A DNA stretch of 64,000 nt from Pisolithus tinctorius. Taxonomy: Eukaryota; Basidiomycota; Agaricomycetes; Boletales; Pisolithaceae. The stretch spans positions 496,001 to 560,000 of the forward strand of contig JANFAH010000038.1 of NCBI GenBank assembly GCA_024663395.1, in the 5' to 3' direction. Made by a program: the position numbers and the translations under genes. Of this stretch, positions 1 through 11,827 are shown in pieces; position 1 is the first letter of the stretch, and each line of letters opens with the position of its first letter. The notes beneath the pieces were generated by a model that was not told the DNA's origin, searched no databases, and saw nothing but the letters and a program-made list of their open reading frames with translations.

Positions 1-1253
1 TGAGCCGGGAAAACTCGTCTTGAGCGACTTCGCGAGTCTCTTTCATATCGCCAGAGTTGAACGAGTTCTGTGCACTTTGCGTCATGTCGCGGATTGAAGG
101 CTTAGTACTCGTCAGAGGGGAAAGCGAAAGCATGGATTTGCAGAAGGTACACTTTTATACTCACGGGTCGTCATCATCTAAAGGGAACTCCTCGCACGAT
201 AAGTAATGATCGGAAGAACTTGACCACAAGTGAACCCGAATGCAGGAGCAGATAGGCCCCACTCCCTAAGATTGGGATAGCAATGTCAGTAATTCATTTG
301 ACCGTTGCCTACGACGCGAGTCATCCCGTGAAGTGAGGCTGGCTTCGTATCTGGCTCGGTGATCTCCAAACCAATGCCGATAGCACGATAAGCCAACCAA
401 GATCCTCCGCACAACGATGACCGATAGACATACCATTGCACACGGCATCCCGGACTAATAAATCTGGAAAATCATTATGGCGAGCAAAATTTGTGCAGTA
501 CGATCAGTTTATGATAGGCACCCGTTGTGTGAAATCTTAATGGGAGGATACGGGTCTACGAGAATACTTGCGTTCAGTAGCACAGGACTGCGATTCGTTG
601 ACAACTCCTTCTGGTTCAAAAGATGACAACAGGCAATTTCTGAGGATAATAACACGGCCACAGACCCATACTGCCGATTGCAGCTTTGGTCCAAAGTCAC
701 TGACTATTGTAGTGAGTAGTATTGTGAAGGAGTGGACGCGGATAAAATTCGGTAGCTGCCCAAGGATCAGTTAGGTTATGTTATTACGTGCCTGCCACAC
801 CTTTGGCTAAGGCAGCGGTCCGAATGCGGCCTAACGTACGGAAGTAAACGGACCAGCGCTGTATTGAGCGGTCGCGGACGGAGTCAGTCTCGATGATCGC
901 AACCTCGTATAGGCCAAACCACTCAACAACGCTGAGATCTACCTTCTTGGCGTAAGAATAAATCGACCTAGCATGTATCACCACGTGACAGAACGTGCGA
1001 CTGGGCGGGTAAATGTCGGAAAAATCTTGGACACGTGACAATTACTTGTAATGGATGTTAATGGACAAGTTCCCACCCTCATTATAGGGTACTGCCAATG
1101 ATACTAGAATAAGGCCATTTTGCATGGCAGTCACTTTGTTTACCGCGCTCGCGCTCGTGCTCAATACGCTGCAGAGCTGCAGAGAGGCGCAGTACAGTGC
1201 TGAGGCCCAAAAGATGATATTCGCGGCTGACCAAAAAAACATCTATGAATTGC
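1..1253. other. No supported gene
   Basis: This stretch has ordinary CpG content, unlike the block that follows. The only open frames are short and unrelated to families I recognise. Two adjoining minus-strand frames at 784-1041 and 1042-1242 have a hydrophobic N-terminal part but no identifiable domain or splice structure. I see no gene here that can be supported. Confidence 0.5.
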
Positions 1254-2218
1254 GGGCTGGAGTGACCTTGTAAACAAGGTGATAAGTTTTCATTGCAATT
1301 ATTCCAAAAAAGGAGTTTCTATACACAATACTTCGCATTTTCAATATAAATATCAGATAAAATTATACATATTTGACATAATCTGGCAAAAATAAACCAT
1401 TGTAATTGCTTACAATGTGGCACCATCACAATGGGTAAAGTAAATTTTGTGACATAATAAACACTCATCTGTCAGGTTCCATTCCTTCTTGAATTTGAAC
1501 AGGCTAATCAACTGGCCTAGCTATGCCCTGGCATGAACTCATCTTGGCAAGGCCTCTCTGCACCTCTGTTTTCCTCTTGCTTATGAAGTCAATAAATGTC
1601 TCATGGAAACTCATGAGAATAAGTCTCCAACAAGATGTGCACGCACACCATAAGGTAAACCTGGAGTTCACATCCTAGCAAGTGGTATGTACAATCATCA
1701 CCCCTTAGCCAGCCAAAACTGCTGTCCCTGAAGGGCATTCCCAAAATGTTGACCTTTGAGGTCAGCATGCAGGCAATCACAGCCAAACCAAGACTGAATG
1801 CTTGATCTATGTAGTGCAGACATGGGAATGGTGTCTCTATTGAAATCAGCCTCCAAGTAGCAGCAGGTAGCCAGGCTGGTCCCACTATGAGCAAGTATGT
1901 GATGCTGTATGTGGAAAATCAGCAAGACTTGTTTCAAGTATGGACATAGCTGAGGCTGCACATGACTGCATGTACAGCAAATTAAATTTGTAGCAGTTTT
2001 TAAGCATTCCCATTGCCTTCAGATTTGAATGTGTGAATGATCACTGAGGAAACAAGATTCTGTTATAAGCCTCACTGGACACTTGCCAATTCTTCCACCA
2101 CCATCCCTGACCTGGTACTCACCATGGTCCTTTGTTCAGTTGTTTTGTCACCACACTACCACTGTTGGTCATTCATGTGAGTGATGCCATGACTTGTCTT
2201 GTAGCTGGCCTTGACACC
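1254..2218. other. CpG-depleted relic sequence, left arm
   Basis: From about 1254 the sequence becomes A+T-richer and almost free of CG dinucleotides; I see only about two in 950 bases. It continues on the far side of the copia element at 22008, because the copia insertion duplicated ACACC (2214-2218 and 22003-22007). It is therefore one arm of an older, probably methylated repeat. Short frames on the minus strand (1601-1961) match nothing I recognise. Confidence 0.6.
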
Positions 2219-2484
2219 TTCTGAAGGGGTGTTTCTGAGTAGTGACAGACTAATAAGAGAAGATACTCAGGCTTCTATTGGGAGAAGACTGAGGCACAAC
2301 TAACCTAATAAGAGAAGATACTAAATAGCTTCAGTAAGATAGCTGTAACTCATAATAAAGGAACCTCACCTCAGGCTTCTATTGGGAGAAGACTGAGGTG
2401 CATGAAGGAAAAACAATGTGCTGAAATGACTGTGCTTATGTAAGATATTACTGGTGTAAGAAATATAATTAATGCACATCAACA
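2219..2484 (-). repeat. Copia 3' LTR
   Basis: It matches the 5' LTR at 21841-22002 end to end, starting TTCTGAAGG and ending ATCAACA on the plus strand. It is about 104 bp longer because a block containing TAATAAGAGAAGATACT and GGCTTCTATTGGGAGAAG is repeated inside it. The outer edge abuts the target duplication ACACC. Confidence 0.9.
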
Positions 2485-2638
2485 TGCCCACTCAACAGTG
2501 AATATCTCAATAAGTAACACCTAAGCCAATAGAAAAATGAATGTGCTTATCTCTAGAGAGTCCTTTGGTTAAGATGTCTGCCAGCTGCTCATTTGTAGGC
2601 AAGTACACCATGGAGATGTCCCCTGACTCAATCTTCTC

Positions 2639-3944
2639 TCAAATGAAGTGATGGCAAATGGAAATGTGTTTCATACAGTCATGAAACATCACATTTTTCA
2701 CCAACAAAATTGCTGATTGATCATCAACATGGAGAGGGGTGGGATCAGCTTGCACAGCCATGTCTATTTCACCAAGCAGTGTGTGGATCCAAATAGCTTC
2801 TTTTGCAGCTGCCAAAACAGCCATATACTCAGCCTCGGTGCTTGAAAGAGCAACAGAGGTTTGCTTCTTCAACAACCAGCTCACTGCACCACCACATAGG
2901 ACAAAAGCATAGCCAGTGATAGAACATTGATCATTTACATCAGATGCCCAGTCTGCATCAGCATACCCAGCTGGAGTGGGTCCTGATGCTGCAGAATAGT
3001 GGAGACACAAGGTAGCAGTCCCTCAAAGGTAGTGGTAGACTCTTTTGAGGGCCACCCAGTGGCACTCACCCAGAGTTGCTGCATGCCTACTAAGGATGCC
3101 CACTGCATAGGCAAGATCAGGGCGAGTAGCCAACATAGCATACATCAGGGCTTTGAGAGCACTCTGATAGCATGCAACATCCAACTTGGCCTGATCAAGT
3201 TTCTTGAGTTTGAGACTGGGTTCAATAGGTGTACCCACAGGGTGCATATCCTGCAACCCAAAGTGCCAGAGTATAGACTTGGCATATCTTTCCTGTGAGA
3301 GCTTGATTTCTCCTTTATCACAGTCTCAGATGATCTCCATTCCTAAGATCCATCATGCCTTGCCCAAATCTGATAGGTCATACTCTGAGGAGAGCTGAGT
3401 CTTGAGTCAGTCAATAGCATCATGACTCTTTGACAGGATGAGTTTATCATCCACATAGACAGCAACTATGATCAGAACTCCACATTTGAATTTGTAGAAC
3501 AAACTGTGGTCTGCATCACTGTGCATGAAACCCAGGGCTTTGAAAACTTCCCTCAAGTGGGTATACCAAGCCTTTGGGGCTTGTTTTAGACTGTAAAGGG
3601 CATGGTGAAGGTGCCAAACTACATCTGCAGATGTACAGAACCCAGGAGGAGGTTGAAGGAAGACTTCTTCATCAAGTTTTCCATTCAGGAAGGCTGACTT
3701 GATGTCCATTTGGTGTAACTCAAGGTCATACTTGGCTGCAAGAGCGAGCAAGATTCAAATAGTAGTAAACTTTGCAATGGGGGCAAATGTATCAGTATAG
3801 TCCACTCTGTGAACTTGAGTGAACCCCCTAGTGATGAGACACACCTTGTACTTCTCAGTGTCACCTGTCAGTCCTCACTTTACTTTGTATACCCATTTCG
3901 AGTTGATGATCTTTTGATCTGAGGGCTGTTCAACCTCCTCATAC
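2639..3944 (-). pseudogene. Copia pol remnant: end of reverse transcriptase and RNase H
   Basis: Conceptual translation of the minus strand gives the copia reverse transcriptase motifs MDIKSAFLNG, SLKQAPKAWY and YVDD (about 3410-3750). These are followed by the connection region with ATRPDLAYAVG (about 3130) and RNase H with ADWASD and LSSTEAEYMA (about 2820-2960). The frame is broken by several stops and at least one shift between 3256 and 3407, so no product can be made. In the active family this part encodes DNA synthesis and RNA removal in the virus-like particle. It is separated from its upstream portion by the solo LTR at 3945. Confidence 0.9.
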
Positions 3945-4341
3945 TGTTACGATACGTACTCATTTTTCCTTTTCTTTTCTTTTCTTTTCGTCTTATCTAA
4001 TCTCTCCGTCTTATCTTATCTCTTGGACTCGGTCCGGACTCCGGTCTAGGCCACGCCTCACCTTCGCCTTGCTCCTCCCTTCCAGTACGTTCCGCTCCGC
4101 TGTGATATCATTATGACATCACTATGATGTCACGGTCCTCGTGTATGCCTCACCGTAGCCTCATGTACCATAGTATAAGTACCGACGTTCAATCACCCAA
4201 CTAGCTCTAAGCTAGTTCATTTGGGTCTTCGAGATCTAAAGTCGCCTGCTTCTAAGTCGTCTCCTCCTCTTCCTTTCTTCTTCTTTCTGTTCGTTCTTGG
4301 TGCGAGCCTACAACAAACCCTGTTGTTTAGGTCTCGTCACA
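3945..4341 (+). mobile_element. Solo gypsy LTR in plus orientation inside copia
   Basis: This 397-bp segment is the reverse complement of the gypsy LTRs at 6241-6635 and 20199-20552. It begins TGTTACGATACGTACTC and ends GTCTCGTCACA. It is flanked by the 5-bp duplication CATAC at 3940-3944 and 4342-4346, so it is an independent insertion reduced to one LTR by recombination. It keeps many CpG sites where the other two copies show CA or TG. It also keeps a TATA-like TATAAGTA and the AAGCTAGTTCA segment discussed for the full element, so it could drive transcription antisense to copia. Confidence 0.93.
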
Positions 4342-6240
4342 CATACAGCCTGAGCTTCTGAAACATATTCAGCTTGTCTACCATTGCCACATACCAATGA
4401 TCACCATCAGGGCAATTTACAGCATCCTTGAACATTGTAGGCTTGTCATCACATGCAAAACTCACTTGGTAAGCTGTGTGGTCTTGTTGATTTGAGTCAG
4501 TGCTTTTGCCTGACTGCCACACCTCAACCTCATGCTCAGCCACACCCCTACCATGAACCTCTGCCCTTCCATCATCTCTCTTGGCATTCCCCTGGCCCTT
4601 TTCCCTTGTCAATGTTGACCTCTGGTAAGCATTGACAAAATATCTTGGGTTGTCATCTTGAACTGGAGCCTTTCTGGCCCTAGAGGATCTCCTGACCTCA
4701 GCAGGTGGTACTGGCTGTGGATATGGCACTGGAGGACCTCTGTACATTGTAGGATGTCTCGCTGTCGTTCGATTCACCCTCTGGAAGATTTCTGGGTGAG
4801 TTCTAGGCATTTCTACCCCAGAACTTTGCTTGTCTGCCTGACTTGGCTCATTTTCAGCCTCTGTGGGTTCAAGCATTGATCATCCTTGATTGTGACCCAT
4901 TGGAGCACCTCCCTGGCTCCCTGTGGCATTGGACTGCCACACTGGACCTGTAAACTCAACTTAGGGTTGATCTGTCACTTCCCCCACCTCATCTGAGCCT
5001 CCCTCATCCCCCTGTGTGGTAAGTTGTGCTTGCCCACCAGTTGTCTGCACATTTGCAACTGACTGCACCATTTCCTTTGCTACCAGCTCACTCTGACCAA
5101 ATGCAACATGAGTAGGCTGTTCGCTGTCACCCTCATCAAACACAACATCCAAAGACTTGATGATTTGACCACTTGCTCAGTGCAGGTACACATAGGCCTT
5201 GCAATTCTCCACAAACCTGAGGTGAGTACATTCAAGCAATTTTGCATCACATTTCTGACATTTTTCTTCTGGAACATGAACATGGGCAATGCATCCAAAG
5301 ACCTGCAAATGGGAGATGGTTGGTTTATTTCCAGTGTAGGCCTCATATGGAGTTACTTGCTGTTGGATAGCTCATGTAGGCAGTCAGTTTAGAATATGGG
5401 TTGCATGTAGTATAGCATCTCCCCAATACTTGTTGGGGAGTCCAGCATCACTTAGCATGGCCCTCATGCATTCAACCAGGGTACAGTTCATGTGCTCTGA
5501 CACTCCATTTTCCTGAGGTGTGTATGCATTGGTTTTTTCATGATGCACTCCTTTTGACTTTAAGTAGGCATCAAACTCTTGTGAGCAATACTTGCCTCCA
5601 CCGTCTGTCTGAAGGTAGTTTGCCTTCTCCCTGGTTTCAGCTTCAGCTTGTGCAAAGTATTCTTTGGTCATTCTGAGGACCTTGTCCTTTGACTTCAGTA
5701 GTTTGACCACAAGATGGTGTGACCTCCCATCAATGAAAGTTACAAAGTACCTGTGTCCAGTACACACAAGAGTTTCCATTGGACCACAGACATCTGAGTA
5801 CGTCTGATGCAGAACCTTTGGGTTCTCCACATCTGACCTTTGTGGTATAGGATTCTGATGTTGCTTCCCTTTGAGACAGCCCTTGCAGCTATGGGTCTCA
5901 TGACTGCAAGGTCCTGCTATCTCCATCCCAGCAACCATATCCTTATCCAGCAATTTCAGTACATTCCTGATGTTTGAATGTCCAAGGTGGCAGTGCCAGG
6001 TGGTGAGAGATGCCTTCGATGTGACAACACAGCTTGCAAGGGCTGTAAGTGGTTCTGATGCATCAAGTCTTCCTGGGTCACTGACTATATAAGCAGAGTG
6101 ACTGCCTGAGACCACTGTTGTGTCCAGGACATACAATGACTTGTGTTTCTCTGCAACTGCTGCAACCTTGTTTCCTGCAAGCACCTTGCAGACATTTCCT
6201 TCAAACATCACCTGGAGACCTCTAGATGTGAGGGATGGAA
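4342..6240 (-). pseudogene. Copia pol remnant: integrase and start of reverse transcriptase
   Basis: The minus strand from 6211 down to 5384 encodes a copia integrase: zinc-binding CHLGHSN with CKGC, then core residues in SDVCGP, LQTDGGGKY and TPQENGVSE, consistent with the D,D(35)E triad. From 5346 to 4337 follows the poorly conserved linker and the start of the reverse transcriptase region. Stops and frame changes at about 5380, 5150 and 4960 break the polyprotein. At 6240 the frame continues on the other side of the gypsy element at 20558. Confidence 0.9.
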
Positions 6241-6635
6241 TGTGACAAGACCTAACAACAGGGTTTGTTGTAGGCTCACACCAAGAACCAAAGAAGAAGG
6301 AAGGAGAGAAAGGGGAGAAGCAACTTAGAAGCAGGTGACTTTAGGACTCATAGACCCAAATGAACTAGCTTAGAGCTAGTTGGGAGATTGAGCAACGGTA
6401 CTTATACCAAAGTACATGAGGTAATGGTGAGGTATACATGAGGTCCATGACATCATAGTGATGTCATAATGATATCATAGTGGAGCAGAACGTACTAGAA
6501 GGGGAGAGCGTGGTAAAGGTGAGGCAAGGTCTAGGCCAAGAGTCTGGACTGAGTTCTTGTGATAAGATAAGACCAAAAGATCAGATAAGATGAAAAGGGA
6601 AAGAGAAAGAAAGGAAAAGAGTATGTATCATAACA
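6241..6635 (-). repeat. Gypsy 3' LTR
   Basis: This 395-bp LTR begins TGTGACAAGACC and ends ATCATAACA on the plus strand. It is about 40 bp longer than its partner at 20199-20552, which lacks a short block around the ATGACATCATAGTGATG repeats. The TG...CA ends and flanking TGGAA fit integrase-mediated insertion. Confidence 0.93.
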
Positions 6636-6832
6636 CTATCCCCTCCTTAGAAATCGACTTCCAGGCAATTGAAGGTAGGGACAGTGTCGGTAAGGTTTTC
6701 CAGGGGTCAGAAGAGGGAGGAGAAAAGGGAGGAGTCCATGCCATGGAGTTTACGAGGGGCAGAAGGGTGGCAATGATGAAAGTCTCTGACAGCACCAGGG
6801 GCAGACTTTAGGGCAGACTCAGGTTCCCAGGT

Positions 6833-7282
6833 TCAATCCTCATCATGATACCCCTTCCAATGAATGAGGTACTCAAGTCTGTTCCTTTTCAGGCGAGAAT
6901 CAGTGACATAGTCCACCTCGAACTCTTCATCACCTTTGTGTCCCACCACCAGCCCTGGGCGAGTAACAGTTTGCCCTTCCAGAGGTCCCTTGTATGATTT
7001 GACCCGAGAAACATTGACAATTGGATGGATCTTGAGAGTTTTGGGAAGTTTCAACTCCACTGCATTGGGTTTGAGTGAAACAACCTTGTAAGGACCAATC
7101 CATCATTCAGTGAGTTTTTGGGAGGGACGTCCTGAAAGGGAGATCTGGGAAGTTTCTAGCCAGACCATGTCACTGATAGAGTAGGAAGGGGCATCAGAAT
7201 GAGCAGCGTCTGCTGAGACCTTCATTCTTTCCACGGCTTTGTTCAGGGCCTTCCTTGTGTCTTCCAAGACTTTAGCAAGGTT
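6833..7282 (-). pseudogene. Gypsy integrase C-terminus and chromodomain
   Basis: The minus strand encodes the integrase C-terminal module (KLPKTLKIHPIVNVSRVK, about 7000-7055). It then encodes a chromodomain core with FEVDYV and RLEYLIHWKGYHDED, which matches the W-K-G-Y signature of chromoviral chromodomains. In the family this module directs integration through histone contacts. The upstream part of the integrase lies beyond the LINE, which entered at 7270-7282. Stop codons at about 7090 and at the very end of the chromodomain break the frame. Confidence 0.88.
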
Positions 7283-7900
7283 TTTTTTTTTTTTTTTTAA
7301 ATCTGAGTTTTAAGTGCGTGAAGGTGGTTCTACCTTATGTTGCACTATTCTAACGTAGTTTAACGGTCTGGTTTGGCCCCCTAAGGCCTACCACTCCTAC
7401 CAGCAAGTGAATGCCCTGATGGCGAGGCTGTTGGCCTCCCATCAGTCCACTGTTCCCGCCGGCCATTTTAGACACTCTGCTTTTTGCGGTGAGGGTGGTT
7501 TAGTAAATTCGCTAACTGTTTTAACTCTATCTACATTGGTCCGGTGGTCGAAAGACCGGCCGGTTTTTGGGGGATAATGAGTTCTTCTTTGTCTGGATGT
7601 GTGAGTCTGTCTTGGGTGGTTATGCAGCGCATGAGGGTGTGGCGATTGCTGGACATGGGAACTGGTTGTGCAGGTACGTTGCGGGTGCATGGGTTATGGG
7701 GTGCGGTGTGGTTTAGTCTTGATGTGATTGAGTTGGGCGAGTGGGGGGAGTAGGACATGATTGTTGGATGAGCATGGTGGTAGGGAAGAGCATAGTTATT
7801 TCTTCTGTTTGGCTTGATGGGTGGTTGTGTCCAGGGGCGATTGCCTCCTTTGTCTGCCACTCTCGTTTGTTTTCTTATCTGTGCATAGCATTATTCTACA
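7283..7900 (-). other. LINE 3' UTR with poly(A) tail
   Basis: After the ORF2 stop at 7901-7903 there are about 600 bases without a coding frame, ending in the poly(A) tract (T run at 7281-7298). Short open frames on either strand here have no family resemblance. Confidence 0.75.
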
Positions 7901-10900
7901 TTAGGGTTGTTTGGAGATCTCACCCAATGTGCATTGCAGCCACTTGGTGGCTGAGACGTATTTGAGGAGGTGTGGTTGGGCTTTCGGGTTGGTGAGGAGG
8001 TACGCGATGGAGGTAGCATCCCTTCCTAGTGTTCTTTGTAGTACATGTCATTCTCTTACGTATCTGGGACATAGGAATAGGTAGTGACGAACGTCCTCTT
8101 GGCTGATTCCGCTGCATTGCAGGCACATCGGTGTGTCGCTGCATCCTATACGGTGAAGGTGTTTATTCAGGGGGATATGTCCGGTGTGTAGTTGGATGTA
8201 CAGGCTGGTTTGCTTCTTGGGTAGAGAGGCGGTGAGTTTTGTGAACGAGGCATTTATAAGTTGGGGGTCTATGGCGGATATTCTATTGTATCGGGGGGAG
8301 TTTCTCCAGATTTTGGCCCATAAGGACTTTAGTTTCGCATTGTGGGACTGTTTGAGGGCAGATACGCTGAATGGTAGTTGTTTCCTTAGTAACGGGGGTA
8401 AGTCTTCTGGGGGGCTGGCCGATTCTGCTCTCGTTGCTGCTGTCTTTGCCTCCCTGTCTGCTAGCTCATTACCTTCCACTTCCATGTGGCCCGCTATCCA
8501 TCGTATTGTTATGTTTTTTCTTGATAGTCGTTCTTCGTTGAGGGCTTTGATGATCGTAGATCTGGCATGCATCAGTAGATAGTGTCCGGGTCTCGCTGAT
8601 GGTCGCTCACTCGATCTTATTACTGCTTGGTTGTCGACTAGTATTGTGGCCGGGTACGTGACTTCCATCCTGGTGTCTAATAGGTGTGTAGCCATTAACA
8701 GAGCCGCTGCCTCTGCCTCGAATACCGTGTGTTGTGATGCGTTCCCTAAGTGATATCTCAGCGTAGTGATGTGTTGGTAGTCCGAGTAGAGGACTGCGGC
8801 AGCGCCTACTCCGTCTGCCATGCATGATCCGTCTGTGAAGATTAGTGTGCGTTCCTTGAGTTCGGCAAAGTCTGTGACTGCTTCTTTCTTGTTTGGGGCT
8901 ATGACGATGGAGTGCGATGGGGGGGTGTGAGGGGGAGTTGGACATGGGTGGATCGTTTCAGTTTGTTGCGGATCGACTTTTAGGTCGTGCATGAGTCAGT
9001 GTATGGATGATCTATGTCGTTTCACGTTTGTTTTGGCAATTTTGGTGACGAGTGTGTGGAGCGGGTGTTTACCAGGTAGCGAGGAGAGTCGGAGTGAGGT
9101 GTTGTAAAGAGTTTTCTGTATGAGCACTGATGCTGGCAGGATTTGAGCATGTGCTAACAGGGCATCGGTGGGGGTGGTTTTCATGGCGCCCGTGGCTGCT
9201 ATGGCTGCTATTCTTTGTATCGTTAGTAAACGTCTTGCTATGCCTCTCGAACCTCTAGTTTTGGTCATGTGGTTGCCGGAGTAGGTGGGTTGGAGCCACA
9301 CTGGGGCTGCGTACATTATCTTGGGAACGACTACTGTTTGGTACAGTTGTCGCATTAGCTTCGCGGGTATGCCCCATGACGTCGCGGATATCCTTCTTAA
9401 GAGGAGCGCTTGCTTGGTTCCTTTTGCTAGTGCTTGCGCCACGTGTGTTTTCCATCTTAGTTCTTGGTCGAGTATGACACCTAGGAACTTGTGAGTAGGT
9501 ACCGCAATGATTTCTGTGCCTCTTAGCATTAGTGGAGGCTTCGGTTTGGATCTGTTGAGCGTGAAATCCATCAGCGCGAATTTGCTCGTTTCGAACTTTG
9601 AATTGTGTTTGTGGGACCAAGCGTAACCTCCATCTTCCCTTTCCATCATGTTCAGTAGAGTGGTGTGGGTTTCTTCGAACGTTTTGCCTATGGCGATGAG
9701 TGCCGTGTCATCTACGAACACGAGTGTTAGTTCCTTTTTACCTTTGGCTACGTCTACTAAGTCTGAGCTGTAGATAACGTATAATATCATCGACAGTGGA
9801 TCTCCTTGGCCGATGCTGTTCTTGATGGTGAACCATTCAGATTCGTAGTCGTCAAAGCGAAGTTTTGTTTTCCTGTTCGTTAGTAGTCGTTCGGTGAAGC
9901 ATACTATTTCAGTGGGGAGATGTCTTTTTCTCATGTTGTGGAGCAGTTGGTCCGTGACCGCGTTTGGGAAAGCTCCTTCGATGTCTAGGAATAGTGCAGA
10001 TACTACTTGTTTTTGGCGCCATGCATGTCGTATTGTGGTTTCGAGTAGTAGTAGTGAGTCTTCGGTCGATCTGCCTGGCCTGCCGCTGAAGTGTGTGGCC
10101 GGGAGGAGTTGATGTTCTTCTAGTATGTACGAGGTGCGTTCCACTACGATTGCCAAAAGTAACTTCGCCATGGTGTTGAGCAGTGCGATTGGTCTGTAAG
10201 CTTTTGGGGTTGTGTAGTCTGGTTTGCCCGGCTTTCGAAGGATGACCGTGGTGGACTCCCTCCAGGGTTCGTAGTAGGTGTGAAAGATGAACACTGCGTT
10301 AAATAGGTGCAGTAAGTATGCTGAAAGCATAGGAAATTTTTGGAATACTATATTGGCTATACCGTCCGGTCCCGGTGCCTTGTAAGGGCTTAGGTTTTTG
10401 ATGGTGCGTGCCAGTTGGTCCTTTGTGATTGGGGTCCAGCATTCCACCAGGTCTGGGTACTTGTAGTCTTGTGGTACTGATGAGTGTGTTGGTGGTGGTG
10501 GGAAGAGTGCTTTCGCGAATAGTTGGCTTTTGTCCTCGTTAGAGCCGGCTGTGGTTGTGGTGCCATCTTCGTTGGTCTTCTTGAGGGTAGGTATCCTGGC
10601 TTTGCTACCATCACCGTATGGTCTTGAGATATATCCATTAGCTTTCCAGAGATCTTCACTGCCCACCTCCTTGAGCCAGTCCCTCCAGTGGGTTTTCTTT
10701 GCTTCCTGTATGGCTTTGTCATACTCTTTTGCCTTTTCCTTGTGTAGCCTGTGGCTGTCGTGATCGCAAATTGCACGGAACGTGAACGCAGCTTTACTTA
10801 GCATTTTAAGGTCCCTGCGCAGGGCCGTTAACTCCTTCGTCCACCATCACTTCATATGCAGGTGGGGGCGGGATCTTGGTACCTCTTTCTCCAGTACTGT

Positions 10901-11827
10901 TCGTAGTGCTGTTTCAATTCCTCGTGCGTTCCTTTGAAACTCCTGCTCATTAGCTATCTCTGTTGGGGGGCCGATTTTGGAAAGTTCAGTTTTTAACACC
11001 TTATTGAACTTCTTCCAGTCTACCTCGCAGAAGTTGTAGGTAGGTGGAGACGAGGACTGCATTAGCGTGGTTTCAAAGCATGTTAGCACTGGGAGGTGGT
11101 CGGTGTTGGGCCCTCGGTCTTCTGGACTCATGTCACAACTGACAAGTCCTTCCATCGCCAATTCCGTGCAGAAGACATTGTCCGGGCATGTCCAATTGCT
11201 CGTGGACATCGACTGGAGCGTGGGTATTCCTTTAGGTAGTGCTTGTATCATACCATAGTCCACTGTTAGCTCGAGCAGCTTTTGTGCTGACGTGAGGGCC
11301 ATGGTCGTGAACAGGTGGTGGTTACGGTCTTCATCCCAAAGTGGGTGGTGTCTGTTGAAGTCCCCTAACCACAACATTTGGTTGTCTTCAGTTGGGCAGA
11401 TGTTTTTGATCTCGGTGGTGAGGAACGCTCTTAGCGCGTCCACGGTACAATCGTGTTTGCAGTCGTTGTAGATGTTGAAGAGCGTGTAGGTGCCTTTCGT
11501 AGTTCTCACGCTGATTACGACAACGTCCGGGGACGGAAATGGGATCTGTTCCCATACGTTAGTGCTTATTCAGGAGTTAATTAACATTACCGCTCAGGGC
11601 TTGGCATTTTGTGTCGCTTTTGTTGTCAGGTATGCCACTCTCCAGTGAGTGTTGGCTCGTGTGTTGCCTAGCTGGTCGATTGGTGGTTCCTGTAGAGATA
11701 TGATATCCCATTCATCCGCTACTGGGCTATTGATTAACAAGTGCAGTGTGATGTGAGAGGTGTTGAGGTTCTGTTGCCATATATTAAGTTTGGTAAGCGT
11801 TTTGTTATGTGTATGTTGTTCAGACAT
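7901..11827 (-). pseudogene. LINE ORF2: endonuclease, reverse transcriptase, RNase H
   Basis: The frame is open over 1308 codons except for TGA stops at 11594, 11570, 10847, 8996 and 8048. An exonuclease-endonuclease-phosphatase domain comes first (NIWQQNLN, SLQEPP, WLGDFNRHHPLW and NTDHLPVLT, about 11000-11800). Reverse transcriptase follows (YKAPGPDGI, YRPIALLNTMAKLL, DIEGAFPNAV, GQGDPLS and FVDD, about 9600-10400). RNase H comes next (TDGSCMADG, DNQAVI, GHMEVEGNELAD, about 8400-8860). A C-terminal Cys/His motif (CLQC...H...C) ends it near 8060. Each stop fits a CGA-to-TGA transition. I see no frameshift, so the copy died by C-to-T changes only. Confidence 0.92.

Noticed and set aside
8184..8582. 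132-codon open frame on plus within the LINE
   Set aside because: It is antisense to the RNase H and linker region of LINE ORF2, with no family resemblance; it is a shadow of the real frame.
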